From contig CAWAYV010000027.1 of assembly GCA_963786295.1 (NCBI GenBank), positions 1 to 64,000 on the forward strand: a stretch of 64,000 nt of DNA, written 5' to 3'. The stretch is from JACCZX01 sp963786295. Lineage in GTDB: Bacteria; Pseudomonadota; Gammaproteobacteria; Burkholderiales; Burkholderiaceae_F. The stretch's first letter is position 1. Every line of letters starts with the position of its first letter. The notes beneath the pieces were generated by a model. That model did not search any database and had not been told where the DNA came from. It saw only the letters and a list, made by a program, of their open reading frames with translations. Below are positions 36,275-47,214 of this stretch, piece after piece. A program made the position numbers and the translations under genes.

Positions 36275-37051
36275 ATGAGCTACGAGCACATCATCGTTGA
36301 GACGCGCGATCGGGTCGGCTTGATCCAGCTTAACCGCCCCAAGGCACTCAACGCGCTGAATGACAAGTTGATGGACGAGCTCGGCGCAGCGCTGCTCGGT
36401 TTCGATGCGGACGACGGCATCGGTGCGATCGTCATCACCGGTAACGACAAGGCGTTTGCGGCGGGCGCCGACATCGGTGCGATGAGCACATGGTCGTACA
36501 TGGACGTTTTCAAGACCGACTACATCACTCGTAACTGGGAAACGATCCGACGCGTTCGCAAGCCGGTAATCGCCGCGGTCGGTGGCTTCGCGCTTGGCGG
36601 CGGGTGCGAACTGGCGATGATGTGCGACATCCTCATTGCCGCCGACTCCGCAAAGTTCGGTCAACCCGAAATCAAGCTTGGCATCATTCCCGGCGCCGGC
36701 GGAACCCAGCGTTTGCCGCGCGCGGTCGGCAAGGCCAAAGCAATGGATCTTATCTTGTCGGCGCGCATGATGGACGCAGCGGAGGCGGAGCGCGCGGGAC
36801 TTGTGTCGCGCGTAGTGCCAGCCGAGGATCTGCTGACAGAAGCGCTCAAGATCGGCGCGACCATCGCCAGCTTCTCACTGCCGGCGGTGCTGATGGCGAA
36901 GGAATCCATTAATCGTGCCTACGAGCTACCGCTGTCCGAAGGAGTCCTTTTCGAGCGGCGGCTATTTCACTCGCTGTTTGCGACTGCAGACCAAAAGGAA
37001 GGCATGGCGGCGTTCGTCGAAAAACGCTCGCCCAGATTTGCGCACCGGTAG
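36275..37051 (+). CDS. Enoyl-CoA hydratase
   Basis: 258 residues, crotonase fold. Oxyanion-hole segments NDKAFAAGADIGAM and VGGFALGGGCELAMMCDILI, with one catalytic Glu in GGCELAMM and the other in FGQPEIKLGIIPGAGGTQRL. Hydrates trans-2-enoyl-CoA in fatty acid or amino acid breakdown. RBS GGAG 9 bases before ATG 36275. It stands alone between the GGDEF-EAL gene and the rRNA promoter. Confidence 0.93.
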   Translation: MSYEHIIVETRDRVGLIQLNRPKALNALNDKLMDELGAALLGFDADDGIGAIVITGNDKAFAAGADIGAMSTWSYMDVFKTDYITRNWETIRRVRKPVIAAVGGFALGGGCELAMMCDILIAADSAKFGQPEIKLGIIPGAGGTQRLPRAVGKAKAMDLILSARMMDAAEAERAGLVSRVVPAEDLLTEALKIGATIASFSLPAVLMAKESINRAYELPLSEGVLFERRLFHSLFATADQKEGMAAFVEKRSPRFAHR

Positions 37052-37155
37052 CGCCGGTGAACTCGTCTCGCGCTTGAAATTTCGATTCGAGCCGCCATAT
37101 TCAGGGTTGCGCGAGCATTCTGAGAGCGCTCCAGCGTTGCTCGCCGGCATGTTGC

Positions 37156-37184
37156 TTGACAGCATTTCTGCCGACCTCCATAAT
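37156..37184 (+). promoter_or_regulatory. Main rRNA operon promoter
   Basis: TTGACA (37156-37161) and CATAAT (37179-37184) are separated by exactly 17 bases, near-consensus for sigma-70, about 240 bp before the 16S gene and followed by a GC-rich discriminator, as for stringently controlled rRNA promoters. Confidence 0.8.
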
Positions 37185-37243
37185 CGCGCTTCTCTGCGAC
37201 TCCCGTTCCGCAACTCTGTAAAAAGTGCGTGCGACGGGCGTCT

Positions 37244-37253
37244 TGTTCTTTAA
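37244..37253 (+). promoter_or_regulatory. rRNA boxA antitermination site
   Basis: TGTTCTTTAA matches the boxA core (TGCTCTTTAA) in the leader, followed by the conserved leader text CAGCCGATAAGTGTGGGCGC usual in betaproteobacterial rRNA operons. It loads the Nus antitermination complex. Confidence 0.8.
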
Positions 37254-37421
37254 AAATGAAACAGCCGATAAGTGTGGGCGCTTAATGAACGGCGCAACCA
37301 GGTCGAAAAGTCTCACGGCTATTGACTTGGCTGAACTCAAATCATTAGTGCTCACGCAATGGAAAGAGAAGTTCGCAAGAGCCTCTCGATTCCAGCGAGA
37401 GTAATCAAGCACACAGTATCG

Positions 37422-38956
<1,535 letters not shown>

Positions 38957-39042
38957 CGAGTACGCGCTTCGATTTAAGCGTTCACACTTATCGGTTGGTT
39001 TCTTGCGGCAGCGAGTGGACCAGAAGAAACTTGCAAGGCGGA

Positions 39043-39119
39043 GGGTCTGTAGCTCAGCTGGTTAGAGCACCGTCTTGATAAGGCGGGGGTCGATGGTTCG
39101 AGTCCATCCAGACCCACCA
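39043..39119 (+). tRNA. tRNA-Ile (anticodon GAT), CCA encoded
   Basis: GGGTCTG acceptor start pairs with CAGACCC; anticodon loop CTTGATAAG gives GAT; T-arm GGTTCGAGTCC; encoded CCA. First of the two spacer tRNAs of the rRNA operon. Confidence 0.97.
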
Positions 39120-39160
39120 CGCTCAGGCAGGAGGCTTAGCGGGGCTTATGACCAAGAACC

Positions 39161-39236
39161 GGGGGTGTAGCTCAGTTGGGAGAGCGCCTGCTTTGCAAGC
39201 AGGAGGTCATCGGTTCGATCCCGTTCACCTCCACCA
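39161..39236 (+). tRNA. tRNA-Ala (anticodon TGC), CCA encoded
   Basis: GGGGGTG pairs with CACCTCC (one G-U); anticodon loop CTTTGCAAG gives TGC; T-arm GGTTCGATCCC; encoded CCA. Second spacer tRNA; a leader with boxA-like CTTTAACAAT follows near 39312 before 23S. Confidence 0.97.
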
Positions 39237-40021
39237 TCTTGCTCAAACATCAAACGAAAGTGCGCGGCATGCGCATTTCCGTTTGGTCTTTGACCAAAAT
39301 CGCTGTTTCGATCTTTAACAATTCGGAAGAAGCAAAGCGTTTCAGTCCTGCGCCTGGTGATGAGCCGGGAGAGGATTGATAACGGGTTGTAATTGCATTC
39401 GAGTCTCAAGCATTAAATCTGAGATTAGCAACATGGTCGCCCAATGACCGTGTCGTCCTGAGCAACACACAGGCCGCACCGTTATAGGATCAAGCGACTA
39501 AGTGCATGTGGTGGATGCCTTGGCGATTACAGGCGATGAAGGACGTGGCAGCCTGCGTAAAGCTGCGGTCAGCTGGCAACGAGCGTTAACAGCCGCAGAT
39601 GTCCGAATGGGGAAACCCTCCCGCAAGGGAATCCCTCGCTGAATAAATAGGCGAGTGGAAGCGAACCTGCTGAACTGAAACATCTAAGTAGGCAGAGGAA
39701 AAGAAATCAACCGAGATTCCGAGAGTAGTGGCGAGCGAAATCGGACCAGCCTGTGCGTTTTAGCTGTTGTTCAAACGGAACGTTCTGGAAAGTACGGCCA
39801 TAGCGGGTGATAGCCCCGTATGTGAAAGAACGACAGTGGAACTAAGCGCACGACAAGTAGGGCGGGACACGTGAAATCCTGTCTGAAGATGGGGGGACCA
39901 TCCTCCAAGGCTAAATACTCGTAATCGACCGATAGTGAACCAGTACTGTGAAGGAAAGGTAAAAAGAACCCCGGAAGGGGAGTGAAATAGATCCTGAAAC
40001 CGCATGCATACAAACAGTAGG

Positions 40022-40208
40022 AGCTCCAGCTTCAATGGCCTTCGGTTCTTGGCGAGCGCACGCGCGTCGCCAAAGACACTTCGATGAAATGATCTTTGCT
40101 CGCAAAGGAGTGATGTCGAAACGAAGCCGCAAGCGGTGGCGACGTTGCGCGTAGCGCTGCGTCGGCGCGTCAGCTTGAAGGGTCTGTTGAGGACCATTCA
40201 AGCTGGAG
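40022..40208 (+). other. 23S intervening sequence 1 (helix 25)
   Basis: Where the family normally has a short loop between CAGTAGGAGC and GTGACTGCGTACC, about 187 extra bases occur. The ends form a stem: CTCCAGCTTCAATGG near 40024 against CCATTCAAGCTGGAG at 40194-40208, with one mismatch. This is the position of known helix-25 IVSs that RNase III removes. No open reading frame of note is inside. Confidence 0.88.
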
Positions 40209-40627
40209 TGACTGCGTACCTTTTGCATAATGGGTCAGCGACTTACATTCTGTGGCAAGCTTAACCGTATAGGGAAGGCGTAGCGAAAGCGAGTCCGAAT
40301 AGGGCGTTCAGTCGCAGGGTGTAGACCCGAAACCAGATGATCTATCCATGGCCAGGTTGAAGGTGGGGTAACACTCACTGGAGGACCGAACCGACTACTG
40401 TTGCAAAAGTAGCGGATGAGCTGTGGATAGGGGTGAAAGGCCAAACAAATCTGGAAATAGCTGGTTCTCCCCGAAAACTATTGAGGTAGTGCCTCGCGTA
40501 TCACTCCAGGGGGTAGAGCACTGTTATGGCTAGGGGGGCATGGCGCCTTACCAAACCATGGCAAACTCCGAATACTTGGAAGTGTAAGCGCGGGAGACAG
40601 TGCACCGGGTGCTAACGTCCGGACACG

Positions 40628-40662
<35 letters not shown>

Positions 40663-40819
40663 CAATATCGGCTAAGTGGGAAACGAAGTGGAAAGGCTAA
40701 GACAGTCAGGAAGTTGGCTTAGAAGCAGCCATCCTTCAAAGAAAGCGTAATAGCTCACTGATCGAGTCTTTCTGCGCGGAAGATGTAACGGGGCTAAGCC
40801 GATAACCGAAGCTGCGGAT

Positions 40820-41013
40820 GTAAACGCTTCACTTGAGTTCGCTTCAACTCGCTCGATCGAGCATCGACGGCTCGCTCTACGACGAGTCGTCCATCGATCT
40901 TGCTGTTCAAGCACAGCGTCTTAGTTGACGCACGCCTACTCTCTTTTTTAGGTTTGGCGACGCCGGCTGCGCCGTCGTCGCCACCATGAGCGAGTTCAAG
41001 CGAAGCGTTTACG
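40820..41013 (+). other. 23S intervening sequence 2 (helix 45)
   Basis: Between GAAGCTGCGGAT and GTGGTAGGGGAGCGTTC about 194 extra bases occur in place of a hairpin of about 20-25. The arms GTAAACGCTTC (from 40820) and GAAGCGTTTAC (to 41012) pair perfectly, and AACTCGCTC pairs with GAGCGAGTT, with a 10-base bulge on the 5' side. This is the second classic IVS position in bacterial 23S genes. Confidence 0.88.
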
Positions 41014-41710
41014 TGGTAGGGGAGCGTTCTGTAAGCCTGCGAAGGTGGCTCGAGAGGGCTGCTGGAGGTATCAGAAGTGCGAATGCTGACATGAGTAGCG
41101 TTAAAGCAGGTGAAAAGCCTGCTCGCCGTAAGCCCAAGGTTTCCTGCTCTACGTTCATCGGAGCAGGGTGAGTCGGCCCCTAAGACGAGGACGAAAGTCG
41201 TAGTCGATGGGAAGCAGGTCAATATTCCTGCACCGATATCTAATGCGATGGGGGGACGGACTGTTGAAGATCATCCGGGTGTTGGATGTCCCGGTTTCTG
41301 ATCGTAGGTGGCCAGTAGGTAAATCCGCTGGCGTATCACCAAGGAAAAGGATCGAGTGGCGTAAGCCGCGAAGTGATTGGATGTGGTTCCAGGAAAAGCC
41401 TCTAAGCTTCAGTTAGATACGACCGTACCGAAAACCGACACTGGTGGGCGAGCTGAATATGCTCAGGCGCTTGAGAGAACTCGGGAGAAGGAACTCGGCA
41501 AATTGACACCGTAACTTCGGAAGAAGGTGTGCCTTGTTAGCGTGACGGGAGAAACGCCCGAAGCGTGAGAAGGTCTCAGAGAATCGGTGGCTGCGACTGT
41601 TTATTAAAAACACAGCTCTCTGCAAACACGAAAGTGGACGTATAGGGTGTGACGCCTGCCCGGTGCTGGAAGGTTAATTGATGGGGTGCAAGCCCTTGAT
41701 CGAAGCCCCA

Positions 41711-41792
<82 letters not shown>

Positions 41793-41865
41793 CGATGGCC
41801 ACACTGTCTCCTCCCGAGACTCAGCGAAGTTGAAATGTTTGTGATGATGCAATCTACCCGCGGCT

Positions 41866-41897
<32 letters not shown>

Positions 41898-42051
41898 CTT
41901 TGCATTGGACTGTGAACCGATCTGTGTAGGATAGGTGGGAGGCTTTGAAGCGGGGGCGCTAGCTCTCGTGGAGCCAACCTTGAAATACCACCCTGATTTG
42001 TTTGCGGCTCTAACCTACGCCCGTTATCCGGGCGGGGAACAGTGCATGGTA

Positions 42052-42096
<45 letters not shown>

Positions 42097-42201
42097 TACG
42101 AAGGTACGCTAGGTACGGTCGGAAATCGTACTGATAGTGCATAGGCATAAGCGTGCTTGACTGCGAGACTGACAAGTCGAGCAGGTGCGAAAGCAGGTCT
42201 A

Positions 42202-42274
<73 letters not shown>

Positions 42275-42348
42275 ACTGCCCAAGAGTTCATATCGACGGC
42301 AGTGTTTGGCACCTCGATGTCGGCTCATCTCATCCTGGGGCTGTAGCC

Positions 42349-42381
<33 letters not shown>

Positions 42382-42843
42382 AGGTACGTGAGCTGGGTTT
42401 AAAACGTCGTGAGACAGTTTGGTCCCTATCTGCCGTGGGCGCTGGAAGATTGACGGGGGCTGCTCCTAGTACGAGAGGACCGGAGTGGACGCACCTCTGG
42501 TGTACCGGTTGTCACGCCAGTGGCATCGCCGGGTAGCTACGTGCGGAAAAGATAACCGCTGAAAGCATCTAAGCGGGAAACTTGCCTGAAGATTAATCTT
42601 CCCGGAGGCTTGACCTCCCTCAAGGGTCGTCCTAGACCAGGACGTTGATAGGCTGGGTGTGGAAGCGCTGTAAGGCGTTGAGCTAACCAGTACTAATTGC
42701 CCGTGAGGCTTGATCCTATAACCGTGCTGCCTGTCTCAGAAGTTTTGAGACTCGACACGCAATACAACCACTTTGCTTCTTTCCGAATCAGATCTCTTGC
42801 TGAGCCGCTGCTGTGCGGTGGCGAATCAAGAGGTCGTCCGAAT

Positions 42844-42961
42844 TGCCTGACGACCATAGCGAGTTGGAACCACTCCTTCCCATCCCGAACAGGACCGTGA
42901 AACGATTCAGCGCCGATGATAGTTAGATGTATTTCTAGCGAAAGTAGGACATTGTCAGGCT
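42844..42961 (+). rRNA. 5S ribosomal RNA
   Basis: GCCTGAC at the 5' end pairs with GTCAGGC at the 3' end. The loop text GGAACCACTCCTTCCCATCC and CGAACAGGACCGTGAAACG is standard. Located 127 bases after 23S. Confidence 0.95.
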
Positions 42962-42983
42962 AGCTTTATTTGCTTCGAATCAA

Positions 42984-43020
42984 ACGCCCCGGTGCTCACG
43001 TGCCGGGGCGTTTTCTTTTT
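42984..43020 (+). terminator. Terminator of the rRNA operon
   Basis: ACGCCCCGG and CCGGGGCGT form a 9-bp stem followed by TTTCTTTTT, 23 bases after 5S. The same bases lie against the end of the attC-like region of the cassette block. Confidence 0.93.
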
Positions 43021-43022
43021 CC

Positions 43023-43073
43023 CGCGCCGCTCTTAAGGTCCTCCACTTCTCCTGGACGAGCGCGGGGTTAGGC
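43023..43073 (-). other. attC-like half site after the MAPEG gene
   Basis: On the minus strand GCCTAAC (43073-43067) contains the MAPEG stop codon and is followed by CCCGCGCTCGTCC and, 20 bases on, GGACCTTAAGAGCGGCGCGGG, an imperfect palindrome of attC type. The expected final GTTRRRY core is missing: the sequence runs straight into the A-tract of the rRNA terminator, so the site is truncated. Confidence 0.5.
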
Positions 43074-43601
43074 GGCTGTTTGCAAGACACCGACAGCTAC
43101 AAGCAAAAAGAGTAGCAAGACCGTAGGGTAGAACGTGAGTGCAAAGCCGTATGCCCTCGAAGCGGCTCCGTTCGCATAGCCTGCGAAGAAGAATGAACGC
43201 CCAACGAGGAACATTACTGCCGCTGCGGGAACGACAGGAAGCAGGGAAGCGGGCGCAATGATGGAAGTCGCGATGTAGATAGGCAATGCAAGGCAGGATT
43301 GCTCCAAAGTGTTCTGAAGCAACGCTTGAAGCAATTTCGCCTTGTCCGTGCCGTCGGTTAGCGCGCTCCCATGTATGTCCTCAGGCGTAAAGAAGCGATG
43401 CTTCGCGAGCCGAGCGATACAAACAAACAGCGTAAATGCCGGCAATAGAAGTGCCCACGACGCGAGCGTGACTCGGGATGTCAAGTCGGATCCTATAGCC
43501 CAGACTCGAGGGACATACGTGGCAGAGAAGGCGAAAGCTGCAATGGCTGTCAACATGGCTAGGCCCATGCCGCGAGCAACGCCGTGCTGTGTCTTATCCA
43601 T
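43068..43601 (-). CDS. MAPEG-family membrane protein
   Basis: 177 residues from ATG 43601; four membrane segments (GMGLAMLTAIAAFAFSATYV, VTLASWALLLPAFTLFVCIA, PIYIATSIIAPASLLPVVPA, TFYPTVLLLFLLVAVGVLQT). The segment KLLQALLQNTLEQSCLALPI and FLVGRSFFFAGYANGAASRA match MAPEG proteins, related to microsomal glutathione transferases, though the activity of bacterial members is mostly untested. The start lies 12-13 bases after an attC-like site and the stop lies inside another: the organisation of a single-gene cassette. Confidence 0.75.
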   Translation of the reverse strand: MDKTQHGVARGMGLAMLTAIAAFAFSATYVPRVWAIGSDLTSRVTLASWALLLPAFTLFVCIARLAKHRFFTPEDIHGSALTDGTDKAKLLQALLQNTLEQSCLALPIYIATSIIAPASLLPVVPAAAVMFLVGRSFFFAGYANGAASRAYGFALTFYPTVLLLFLLVAVGVLQTAA

Positions 43602-43612
43602 AGAGTGTCGGA

Positions 43613-43674
43613 GAGGCAACCGTTCGCGATGTCAACAGATAACGGCGCGTCTGTGTTGCTACGCATGGTTGGGC
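43613..43674 (-). other. attC-like site between MAPEG and SnoaL-like genes
   Basis: Minus strand: GCCCAAC (43674-43668), six bases past the SnoaL-like stop, and about 55 bases later GGTTGCC, with imperfect inverse pairing of AACCATGCGTAGCAAC against GTTGACATCGCGAACGGTT. The left core fits RYYYAAC; the right core departs from GTTRRRY. It is at the right distance from the MAPEG start for an attC site but the call is tentative. Confidence 0.4.
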
Positions 43675-43675
43675 G

Positions 43676-44068
43676 TCATGATGCCGCCGACAACATGTTT
43701 GCGTCACGCGTGAGTACCCATGAGCCGTTCGCCTGCTTGCGAAGAATGGAAAGCGCGTTTCCGGTGCGCACGGTTGCAGTTCCACTCGCGATGGGAACAA
43801 TGCGCACGGTTAGCGCAGTCCAGCAGTAGGCCAAATCGCCAGAAACCGCGATCTCTTGGATTTCACCCGTTGACTCGATCCGGTTCTGACTAAGAACACC
43901 ACGGAGCCCGCGCTCAAACGAATTACGGCCGCGCGTGGGCGGATGACCCGCCACAAGAAAGACGACGTCTTCGGCCATAAGCTTCAGCACGGTCTCGACG
44001 TCACCGGCCGCCGTCGCGCGATGCCACGAGGCAATAAGGTCTCGAATAGCCTGCTCGTCCGTGCTCAT
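43676..44068 (-). CDS. SnoaL-like/DUF4440 protein (SgcJ family)
   Basis: 130 residues. The NTF2-like fold shows EQAIRDLIASWHRATAAGDV, ETVLKLMAEDVVFLVAGHPP, GEIQEIAVSGDLAYCWTALT and SILRKQANGSWVLTRDANML. Members of this fold bind small hydrophobic molecules or act as hydrolases or isomerases. The ATG (44068-44066) overlaps the hydrolase stop (ATGA), so it is the last gene of the coupled wax-ester synthase operon. A longer reading up to 44374 is only a shadow. Confidence 0.8.
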   Translation of the reverse strand: MSTDEQAIRDLIASWHRATAAGDVETVLKLMAEDVVFLVAGHPPTRGRNSFERGLRGVLSQNRIESTGEIQEIAVSGDLAYCWTALTVRIVPIASGTATVRTGNALSILRKQANGSWVLTRDANMLSAAS

Positions 44069-44973
44069 TGCGTCCGATGTCTGAGGCAGTGCTCCACGAT
44101 GCGCTCCGCGAGCTGCGGCAGCAGCGGCACGGGCAGGTCGTGACCCATGCCGCGGATGATCTCCAGCTTGGCGTCGCCGCCGGCGTCGCGAATCACGCGC
44201 GCCGTTTCTTCGCCGCAGGCCGGGCGCACGAGCGGATCCTCGTCTCCATGCAGCACCAGCGTGGGCACCTTGATACGCCGCACGACCGCGGTTCGATCGC
44301 CGCTCGCCGCCACAGCGATGAGCTGTCGCGCGACTCCCGCGGGGTGGTACGAGCGGCGCACGTGCCTTTCGCATAGGTCGCGCAGGTAGCCTTCCTCCGC
44401 GGGATGGGTCTGGCTGCCGATGTCGCGCAGCACGCTCATCAGCCGCCGAGTCGCGCCCTCCACGTCGCCGGGTTTCGCGGGCGCGCGCAGCAACGCGCGC
44501 CGCGCTTTCGATGTGGGCTGCGGGAGGCTGCGCTTGCCGGTCGTGGACATGATCGATGTGAGGCTCGCCACTTTCGCCGGCGCATTCGCCGCCAGATTCT
44601 GCGCAATCATCCCGCCCATCGACGCACCCACCACGTGCGCGCGTGGAATTCCCAGTGCATCGAGGAGCCCCACGGTGTCGCGCGCCATGTCGTCGATCAA
44701 GTAAGCCGCTTTCAAGGGCAGGTGCAGCAGGTACCTAAGCGTCGCCAGGGCGATGTTGGGAGATCCGAGGTGATCGAGGTGGCTGGAGAGCCCCACATCG
44801 CGGTTGTCGAAGCGCACGACGTAAAAGCCCTTCGCGGCGAGCATTTCGCAGAGCCACTCGGGCCACATGATCAGCTGCATGCCGAGCCCCATCACGAGGA
44901 CGATGGATGGGTCGGCGGGATTGCCGAAGGACTCGTACTGAAGCGAGACCTTGTCAGCCTGGATCGACGGCAC
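44065..44973 (-). CDS. Alpha/beta hydrolase (aclacinomycin-methylesterase-like)
   Basis: 302 residues. Nucleophile elbow VVGASMGGMIAQNLA, N-terminal SIVLVMGLGMQLIMWPEWL and FDNRDVGLSS, catalytic Asp in LVLHGDEDPLVRPACG and His in GMGHDLPVPLLPQLAE. It has no signal peptide. The family cleaves esters of small molecules or acyl chains. Its start lies within the last 20 bases of the previous hydrolase gene, so the two are coupled. Third gene of the operon headed by WS/DGAT, which suggests action on storage lipids or their products (inference). Confidence 0.87.
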   Translation of the reverse strand: MPSIQADKVSLQYESFGNPADPSIVLVMGLGMQLIMWPEWLCEMLAAKGFYVVRFDNRDVGLSSHLDHLGSPNIALATLRYLLHLPLKAAYLIDDMARDTVGLLDALGIPRAHVVGASMGGMIAQNLAANAPAKVASLTSIMSTTGKRSLPQPTSKARRALLRAPAKPGDVEGATRRLMSVLRDIGSQTHPAEEGYLRDLCERHVRRSYHPAGVARQLIAVAASGDRTAVVRRIKVPTLVLHGDEDPLVRPACGEETARVIRDAGGDAKLEIIRGMGHDLPVPLLPQLAERIVEHCLRHRTQ

Positions 44974-45733
44974 GGTATGGATCGGGGAAGAGCCACCTGC
45001 GCCACCCGTCGCGATGGAACGGCTGCCAGCGGCCCTCGCGCTGCGCGAGGCGATCGGCGATTGCGTACCAGGCTGCCGGATTCACTCCCATGCCAATGTG
45101 GCTCGCGGTGACCTCGACGCTCTCGGCGAGAGGCACGCGCGCCTGCAGGCAGCACTGCCACGCCACGATGCCATCGCTGCGGCTGAACACGGAAGTCGTC
45201 GGAACCGGCGGTGCCTCGCGGATGCGCCGCCACTGATCCGGATCGTCAAGTCCATGTCCGCTTGCGAGTTTGTAAATGCGCCACGCGTTGTTCGCGCGCG
45301 GGTTGCCCGTGAACGGAGTGCCCAGTGTGATCACGCAGCGCACGTCTTCGCTCGCCACCTTCGCGATCTCGCGCGCGTAAACACCGCCCAGGCTCCAGCC
45401 GATGAGGCTCACCTTGCGACCGGTGCTGCGTGCGAGCTTCTGCACCCGCTCGACGCTGCGCTCGAACACGCCTTCTCGCGGCCCGAGGTTGAAACGCAGT
45501 TGCCAGCCGTGCGGCTCGTAGCCGCGCTCGGCAAGGAATGCGCGCAAAGGAAAGGTGCTGACGTCCGACGCGGCCAGGCCGGGAAAGACCACCACCGCGT
45601 GGCCGTCGCCGCGCGGAGCGCGGCGCAGCAAGGGAAACGCCGCGAGCGCTGCGCTGAATTCCCATGGCGCGCGCCATTCGAGTGCGAGCAGGAATGCACC
45701 CGGTGCCTTCAGAGCTTGCGCGTGACTCGTCAT
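44954..45733 (-). CDS. Alpha/beta hydrolase (lipase-like)
   Basis: 259 residues. VVVFPGLAASDVSTFPLRAF, the nucleophile elbow SLIGWSLGGVYAREIAKVAS, VITLGTPFTGNPRANNAWRI and ASHIGMGVNPAAWYAIADRL (catalytic His region) fit bacterial triacylglycerol-lipase-like proteins of the PGAP1/acetyltransferase-hydrolase type. ATG 45733-45731 overlaps the WS/DGAT stop (45730). Neighbours suggest turnover or remodelling of neutral lipids. Confidence 0.85.
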   Translation of the reverse strand: MTSHAQALKAPGAFLLALEWRAPWEFSAALAAFPLLRRAPRGDGHAVVVFPGLAASDVSTFPLRAFLAERGYEPHGWQLRFNLGPREGVFERSVERVQKLARSTGRKVSLIGWSLGGVYAREIAKVASEDVRCVITLGTPFTGNPRANNAWRIYKLASGHGLDDPDQWRRIREAPPVPTTSVFSRSDGIVAWQCCLQARVPLAESVEVTASHIGMGVNPAAWYAIADRLAQREGRWQPFHRDGWRRWLFPDPYRAVDPG

Positions 45734-47121
45734 CGCTGCGTAGTCTCCAGCAACTCCTCGTAAGCCTTCTTTAGATGTTTTGCGAATAGGCGTAAGTCCG
45801 GCATGGTCCTACGGCACGCCACGAGCCCGAAATCGAGCGAGCCGTTATAGCTCACGATTGTGATGTTCAGGGCGAGCCCATGAGTCACGATTGAAACCGG
45901 GTAGTACGCCTTCAATTCGGCGCCCGCGAGGTAGAGCGGCACTTGCGGCCCCGGAACGTTGGAGATCACCACATTGGCGAAGACTGGGATGCGAGGCGCG
46001 GCGACGGCCTTGCGGTAGAGCGGCGTGATCGCGGCCATCAGCCACGGAATCCCGAGCGAAGGCAGATCGGTGGGGATCGCGCCCTTCATGCCGCCAGCGA
46101 GCTGCTTCGCGCGCGCGCTGCCGGCGACGATCGCGGCCATGCGTTTCACGGGATCGGCGATTTGCGTGGCAAGGCCGACCAACATCATCGAGACCTGGTT
46201 CTCCTGCGTCGTGTCGCCGGGCGCCCGCAGGCTTAACGGGACAGCGGCGACCATCGCCTTGCCGAGCGCCGCCTTGTCCTTGCTGAAATGACGCCGCAGC
46301 GCTCCGGCGCAGATCGCCAGCACGGCATCGTTCAGCTTGGCGTCGTAGTGCCGCGCGATCGCCTTCGCCTCGGCCAACGGAATTTGCAACGCCACGAACA
46401 CGCGCTCGGAGCCGATCGCTGCGTTGAGCCGCATGCGCGGCGCCGCAGTGCTGCCACGCTTTTTCGGTTGAGCGGTGAGCGCCACCGCGCCTGTGCGTCC
46501 GGCGGCTTTCGCGACGCTGGGGATCGCTTTCAGGATCCTGCCGTATTGCGCGACGGTGTTGCGCAGCGCCGATCCCAGCATCTTCGCCGCCGAGGGTGGC
46601 ATCGCCGCGGCGCTCTTCGCGGCGGCGCGCGGCACCGCACGCGGCTTGGGCTGCGCATCGAGCAACGCCTGCGCGACCGCGATGCCGCCCTGGCCATCGA
46701 GCGCGGCGTGATGGATCTTGGCGTAGAAACCGACCTGTCCGCTCTTCAAGCCGTCGATCACCGTGAACTGCCAGAGGGGGCGGTCACGATCGAGCGTCCC
46801 CTCGTGCAGGCGCTCGACGGCGTGCTCGAGCTGAGCCTGAGTGCCCGGTGCGGGAAGCGTGACGCGCTGGATGTGGTAATCGAGATCGACGCGCTCCGCC
46901 GGTACCCAGAGCGGGCTGGCGATATCCAGCGGCATGAAGCGCAGCACGCGCGAGAAAACGGGCGCCAGGTGAATGCGCTTCGCGATGTGGGCGCGGATCG
47001 CCGCATAGGGATCGCGTCCTGCCGGCGGCCGATCGAGCAGCATGAGGCTCCCCACATGCATCGGCGTGTCGGGCGTCTCGAGTTGCAGGAACAGCGCGTC
47101 CAACGCGCTGAGATGCTTCAT
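45730..47121 (-). CDS. Wax ester synthase/diacylglycerol acyltransferase (WS/DGAT)
   Basis: 463 residues from ATG 47121. The condensation-domain active site is KIHHAALDGQGGIAVAQALL (HHxxxDG); further hallmarks are LSALDALFLQLETPDTPMHV, DRDRPLWQFTVIDGL, LNDAVLAICAGALRRH, VAAVPLSLRAPGD and ANVVISNVPGPQVPLYLAGA. It esterifies fatty alcohols or diacylglycerol with acyl-CoA to make storage lipid at the cytoplasmic membrane. The start codon lies 11 bases from an attC-like core site (47133), as in integron cassettes, and three further genes follow with stop/start overlaps. Confidence 0.92.
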   Translation of the reverse strand: MKHLSALDALFLQLETPDTPMHVGSLMLLDRPPAGRDPYAAIRAHIAKRIHLAPVFSRVLRFMPLDIASPLWVPAERVDLDYHIQRVTLPAPGTQAQLEHAVERLHEGTLDRDRPLWQFTVIDGLKSGQVGFYAKIHHAALDGQGGIAVAQALLDAQPKPRAVPRAAAKSAAAMPPSAAKMLGSALRNTVAQYGRILKAIPSVAKAAGRTGAVALTAQPKKRGSTAAPRMRLNAAIGSERVFVALQIPLAEAKAIARHYDAKLNDAVLAICAGALRRHFSKDKAALGKAMVAAVPLSLRAPGDTTQENQVSMMLVGLATQIADPVKRMAAIVAGSARAKQLAGGMKGAIPTDLPSLGIPWLMAAITPLYRKAVAAPRIPVFANVVISNVPGPQVPLYLAGAELKAYYPVSIVTHGLALNITIVSYNGSLDFGLVACRRTMPDLRLFAKHLKKAYEELLETTQR

Positions 47122-47132
47122 CGTGCGCAGGG

Positions 47133-47193
47133 GCCTAACGCTTGAGCTGAGCACGCCGTGCCGTTGGCGCTCCGCTTGAGCGAAGGGTTAGGC
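47133..47193 (-). other. attC-like recombination site between GFA and WS/DGAT genes
   Basis: Both seven-base cores are perfect: GCCTAAC on the minus strand at 47193-47187 and GTTAGGC at 47139-47133, 61 bases overall. Between them CTTCGCTCAAGCGGAGC pairs imperfectly with GCTCAGCTCAAGCG, the extrahelical-base type of mismatch of attC sites. The site lies 21 bases after the GFA stop and 11 before the WS/DGAT start. Confidence 0.75.
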
Positions 47194-47214
47194 CGCACTG
47201 CGCCAGCCAGCGCC

